8,612 nucleotides of DNA from Clostridiales bacterium (GTDB lineage Bacteria > Bacillota > Clostridia > Lachnospirales > Anaerotignaceae). This document shows, one piece after another, positions 7,044-8,612 of the stretch. Within the stretch, counting starts at the first letter, position 1; the number at the start of each line of letters is the position of its first letter. Position numbers and translations under genes: made by a program. Location of the stretch: contig JAJQDF010000113.1 of NCBI GenBank assembly GCA_021202325.1, positions 1 through 8,612 on the forward strand. The letters run 5' to 3'. Under the pieces are notes generated by a model that did no database searches, had not been told where the DNA came from, and saw only the letters and a program-made list of their open reading frames with translations.

Positions 7044-7065
7044 GCCGGTGCTCCATTGCACCGGC
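7044..7065. repeat. GC-rich inverted repeat between ilvE and the dehydrogenase
   Basis: GCCGGTGC (7044-7051) and GCACCGGC (7058-7065) are a perfect 8-bp stem around 6 bases in an otherwise AT-rich gap. There is no T-tract on either strand, so it is not a classic intrinsic terminator. On the minus strand it is followed at once by TGG-GATAAT (7035-7043), which resembles an extended -10 box but lacks a -35 partner. It may be a weak terminator of ilvE, an mRNA-stabilising hairpin or a protein site. Confidence 0.55.
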
Positions 7066-7118
7066 GGAAAAGTTTCTGATTAGATTATGTTTGTTAGTTT
7101 TAATATTGGTTTTTGTTA

Positions 7119-8198
7119 TTAGTTTTTAGGTACGGGAACTGTCCATCCGAATGGATCTTCTGTACGTCCCCACTGTATTCCTGTTAAGCCTTCATAAAGC
7201 ATGTTGCAGACAGGTCCTATCTCGTTGTTGTTGATCTTGTAGTCAACACCCTCATAGTGAAGCACACCGATGGGTGATACAACGGCTGCTGTACCTGTTC
7301 CCCAAGCTTCCTCAAGAGTACCGTTTTTAACAGCATTGATAATCTCTTCTGCTTCGATAAGTCTTTCGTTTACTGTGATTCCCTTTGAAGCAAGGTAAGC
7401 AATGGCGCTCTTTCTTGTGATACCGGGAAGAACTGAGCCAGTAAGCTTCGGTGTGATTACCTCTCCGTTAATCTTGAACATAACGTTCATTGAGCCAACC
7501 TCTTCGATGTACTTTCTGTAAACACCATCAAGCCAGAGAACCTGTGTGAATCCGTGAACCTCAGCCTCATGCTCTGCTCTGTTGCTGGCTGCGTAGTTTC
7601 CGCCGACCTTGCAGTCGCCTGTACCGCCTCTGACAGCTCTAACGTCCTTTTCCTCGATTGTGATTCTAACGGGCTTAAGTCCCTCTTTATAATAATTTCC
7701 AACAGGGCATGTTATAATCATAAACTTAGCCTTCTGGATACCGTGAAGTCCTATGGGCTCGTCACAGCCGAAGCAGAAAGGTCTTACATAAAGCGATGTG
7801 CCGAACTCTGAAGGAGTCCAATCCTGCTCAAAAGCAACGAACGTCTCAATAAGGTAAAGTATTGTTTCAGCATCAAGATGAGGCAGGCAAAGTCTGTCGA
7901 TGGATTTTTCCATACGTCTTGCATTTTCATCAGGTCTGAATAACTGGCATGTTCCGTCAGCCTTTCTGTAAGCCTTCATACCTTCAAATGCGCCTGCGCC
8001 ATAATGAAGTATTGTTGAGCCGGGGTGCATCATAATAGGTCCGAAAGGAACTATTCTTGCATCGTGCCAGCCGTTTTCGGGATCATAGTCCATTATGAAC
8101 ATATGGTCTGTAAATATGTGGCCAAAGGGAAGGTCTGCCCCTTTGCCGGGTTTTTCCTTAGGATTTTGTGTTCTCTCAATTTTGATGTCCATCTTCAT
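7119..8198 (-). CDS. ilvE: Branched-chain amino acid aminotransferase
   Basis: PLP-dependent fold-type IV transaminase that interconverts Ile, Leu and Val with their 2-keto acids, using glutamate/2-oxoglutarate; cytosolic. At 359 residues it matches the longer BCAT type found in Firmicutes and eukaryotes. Seen are GAGAFEGMKAYR (67-78), YVRPFCFG (137-144), the PLP lysine K197 in GDCKVGGNYAAS, EEVGSMNVMF (232-241) with E233 as the conserved cofactor-contact glutamate, and GSVLPGITRKS (254-264). The start at 8198 is supported by AGAGGAGA (8207-8214) 9 bases upstream; a second in-frame ATG at 8192 is less well placed. No other ilv or leu genes are in the window. Upstream lie an intrinsic terminator and a branched-chain-rich leader ORF, pointing to attenuation control. 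The conserved motifs leave little doubt about identity. Confidence 0.96.
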   Translation of the reverse strand: MKMDIKIERTQNPKEKPGKGADLPFGHIFTDHMFIMDYDPENGWHDARIVPFGPIMMHPGSTILHYGAGAFEGMKAYRKADGTCQLFRPDENARRMEKSIDRLCLPHLDAETILYLIETFVAFEQDWTPSEFGTSLYVRPFCFGCDEPIGLHGIQKAKFMIITCPVGNYYKEGLKPVRITIEEKDVRAVRGGTGDCKVGGNYAASNRAEHEAEVHGFTQVLWLDGVYRKYIEEVGSMNVMFKINGEVITPKLTGSVLPGITRKSAIAYLASKGITVNERLIEAEEIINAVKNGTLEEAWGTGTAAVVSPIGVLHYEGVDYKINNNEIGPVCNMLYEGLTGIQWGRTEDPFGWTVPVPKN

Positions 8199-8253
8199 AG
8201 TAATGTTCTCCTCTCACAATAGCCGTAAAATTTTTTCTTTTCCTCTCTGCATG

Positions 8254-8286
8254 AAAAAAGGCTTGCAGCTATGAAGCCGCAAGCCT
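8254..8286 (-). terminator. Intrinsic terminator in the ilvE leader (candidate attenuator)
   Basis: On the minus strand a 12-bp stem, AGGCTTGCGGCT (8275-8286) with AGCTGCAAGCCT (8259-8270), has one G-T wobble and loop TCAT. It runs into a tract of six T (8254-8259). It lies 42 bases after the leader ORF stop and 55 bases before the ilvE start. No convincing promoter is visible between it and ilvE, so ilvE expression seems to need read-through from the promoter at 8502-8530. Confidence 0.9.
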
Positions 8287-8309
8287 GAAAAAACAAATTT
8301 AAAATGTTT

Positions 8310-8329
8310 ACCTTAAATTACATTAAGGT
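8310..8329 (-). promoter_or_regulatory. Small AU-rich hairpin after the leader ORF stop
   Basis: ACCTTAA (8323-8329) and TTAAGGT (8310-8316) are perfectly complementary around 6 bases. It begins at the last base of the leader stop codon. AAGG at 8334-8337 could compete for the CCTT arm (8325-8328), so alternative pairings exist in this stretch. Any regulatory role is inference. Confidence 0.35.
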
Positions 8330-8469
8330 TAAGCCTTATGTAAGCAAGGAGCCAAACAAACTGTTTCAACTGTTTTTTCTGCACGACACATAGCACTAAT
8401 ACCGCTAATAATAACTAGTGTAATAATGCTGATTGATAGTATGCAGATGTTAATAACAGATGATAACAT
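8329..8469 (-). CDS. 46-residue leader peptide rich in Ile/Leu/Val (candidate ilvE leader)
   Basis: A short ORF read on the minus strand with ATG at 8467-8469 and TAA at 8329-8331. A strong ribosome site AAGGAAGGAG (8480-8489) sits 10 bases upstream. Residues 5-16 read VINICILSISII. Nine Ile, five Leu and four Val occur in 46 residues, and 14 of residues 2-24 are branched-chain. It stands between a strong promoter and an intrinsic terminator directly ahead of ilvE, the enzyme that makes these three amino acids. That is the layout of an attenuator leader peptide, such as IlvL of enterobacteria. The alternative is a one-helix membrane peptide: residues 4-26 could span a bilayer, and the tail has C28, C38 and C42 that a leader does not need. 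I favour the leader reading on position and composition. Confidence 0.7.
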   Translation of the reverse strand: MLSSVINICILSISIITLVIISGISAMCRAEKTVETVCLAPCLHKA

Positions 8470-8501
8470 TATTATTTTTCTCCTTCCTTGCATTTTTAGT
8501 T

Positions 8502-8530
8502 ATAGTAACACCATTAAAACCGTTTGTCAA
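8502..8530 (-). promoter_or_regulatory. Sigma-A promoter of the leader-ilvE transcript
   Basis: On the minus strand, a perfect -35 TTGACA (8525-8530), a 17-base spacer, and -10 TACTAT (8502-8507), with an extended TGT just before the -10. Transcription would start near 8495, about 25 bases before the leader ATG. The remaining bases to the window edge (8531-8612) are AT-rich and show no gene. Confidence 0.88.
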
Positions 8531-8612
8531 CGTAAATTTTCAAATTTCCGCCAAAATTATTTCACGAAGAACTTCCGCACAATTCCAATGTTTTAATACT
8601 TTTACACAAAGC

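Noticed and set aside
8199..8530. T-box riboswitch upstream of ilvE
   Set aside because: The leader is long enough and ends in a terminator, but no T-box sequence resembling GGGTGGnACC is present on the minus strand, and the space is largely occupied by a translated-looking ORF.

Overview
The window looks like chromosome from a Gram-positive anaerobe of the class Clostridia, probably a gut commensal. The reasons are strong purine-rich Shine-Dalgarno sites (AGGAG or GGAGG), sigma-A type promoters in AT-rich gaps, intrinsic terminators with T-tracts, and an old yellow enzyme/iron-sulfur flavoenzyme and a GldA-like dehydrogenase of kinds common in that class. The genus cannot be fixed from this sequence alone. 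Nothing looks like phage, transposon or CRISPR DNA.

Plus strand, 60-2987: four tightly packed genes that read as one operon. They are a TtcA-type tRNA thiolase, an XerC/D-like tyrosine recombinase that overlaps the thiolase by 8 bases, a CoA-diphosphatase-type Nudix hydrolase 4 bases later, and a NimA-like flavin split-barrel protein 22 bases later. The operon ends at a clear intrinsic terminator (3009-3037). Its promoter is not identifiable in the 59 bases available upstream.

Minus strand, 3065-8469: four separate units facing the first operon. From right to left along the direction of transcription they are: (a) ilvE, the branched-chain amino acid aminotransferase, with a long regulated leader; (b) a GldA-like iron/zinc-dependent alcohol dehydrogenase; (c) an unrecognised four-helix membrane protein with its own near-consensus promoter and terminator; and (d) a 642-residue old yellow enzyme/4Fe-4S/FAD oxidoreductase with its own promoter and a palindrome just downstream of it.

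The most interesting part is the ilvE leader (8254-8530). A promoter with a perfect TTGACA box drives an unlisted 46-codon ORF with a good ribosome binding site. Fourteen of its residues 2-24 are Ile, Leu or Val. A strong intrinsic terminator follows, and then ilvE, with no obvious second promoter in between. This is the architecture of ribosome-mediated attenuation by branched-chain amino acids, which is unusual in Clostridia, where T-box riboswitches are the usual solution. No T-box signature is visible. A candidate antiterminator pairing between codons 26-33 of the leader ORF and the terminator can be drawn by eye. The main competing reading is that the ORF is a small one-helix membrane protein.
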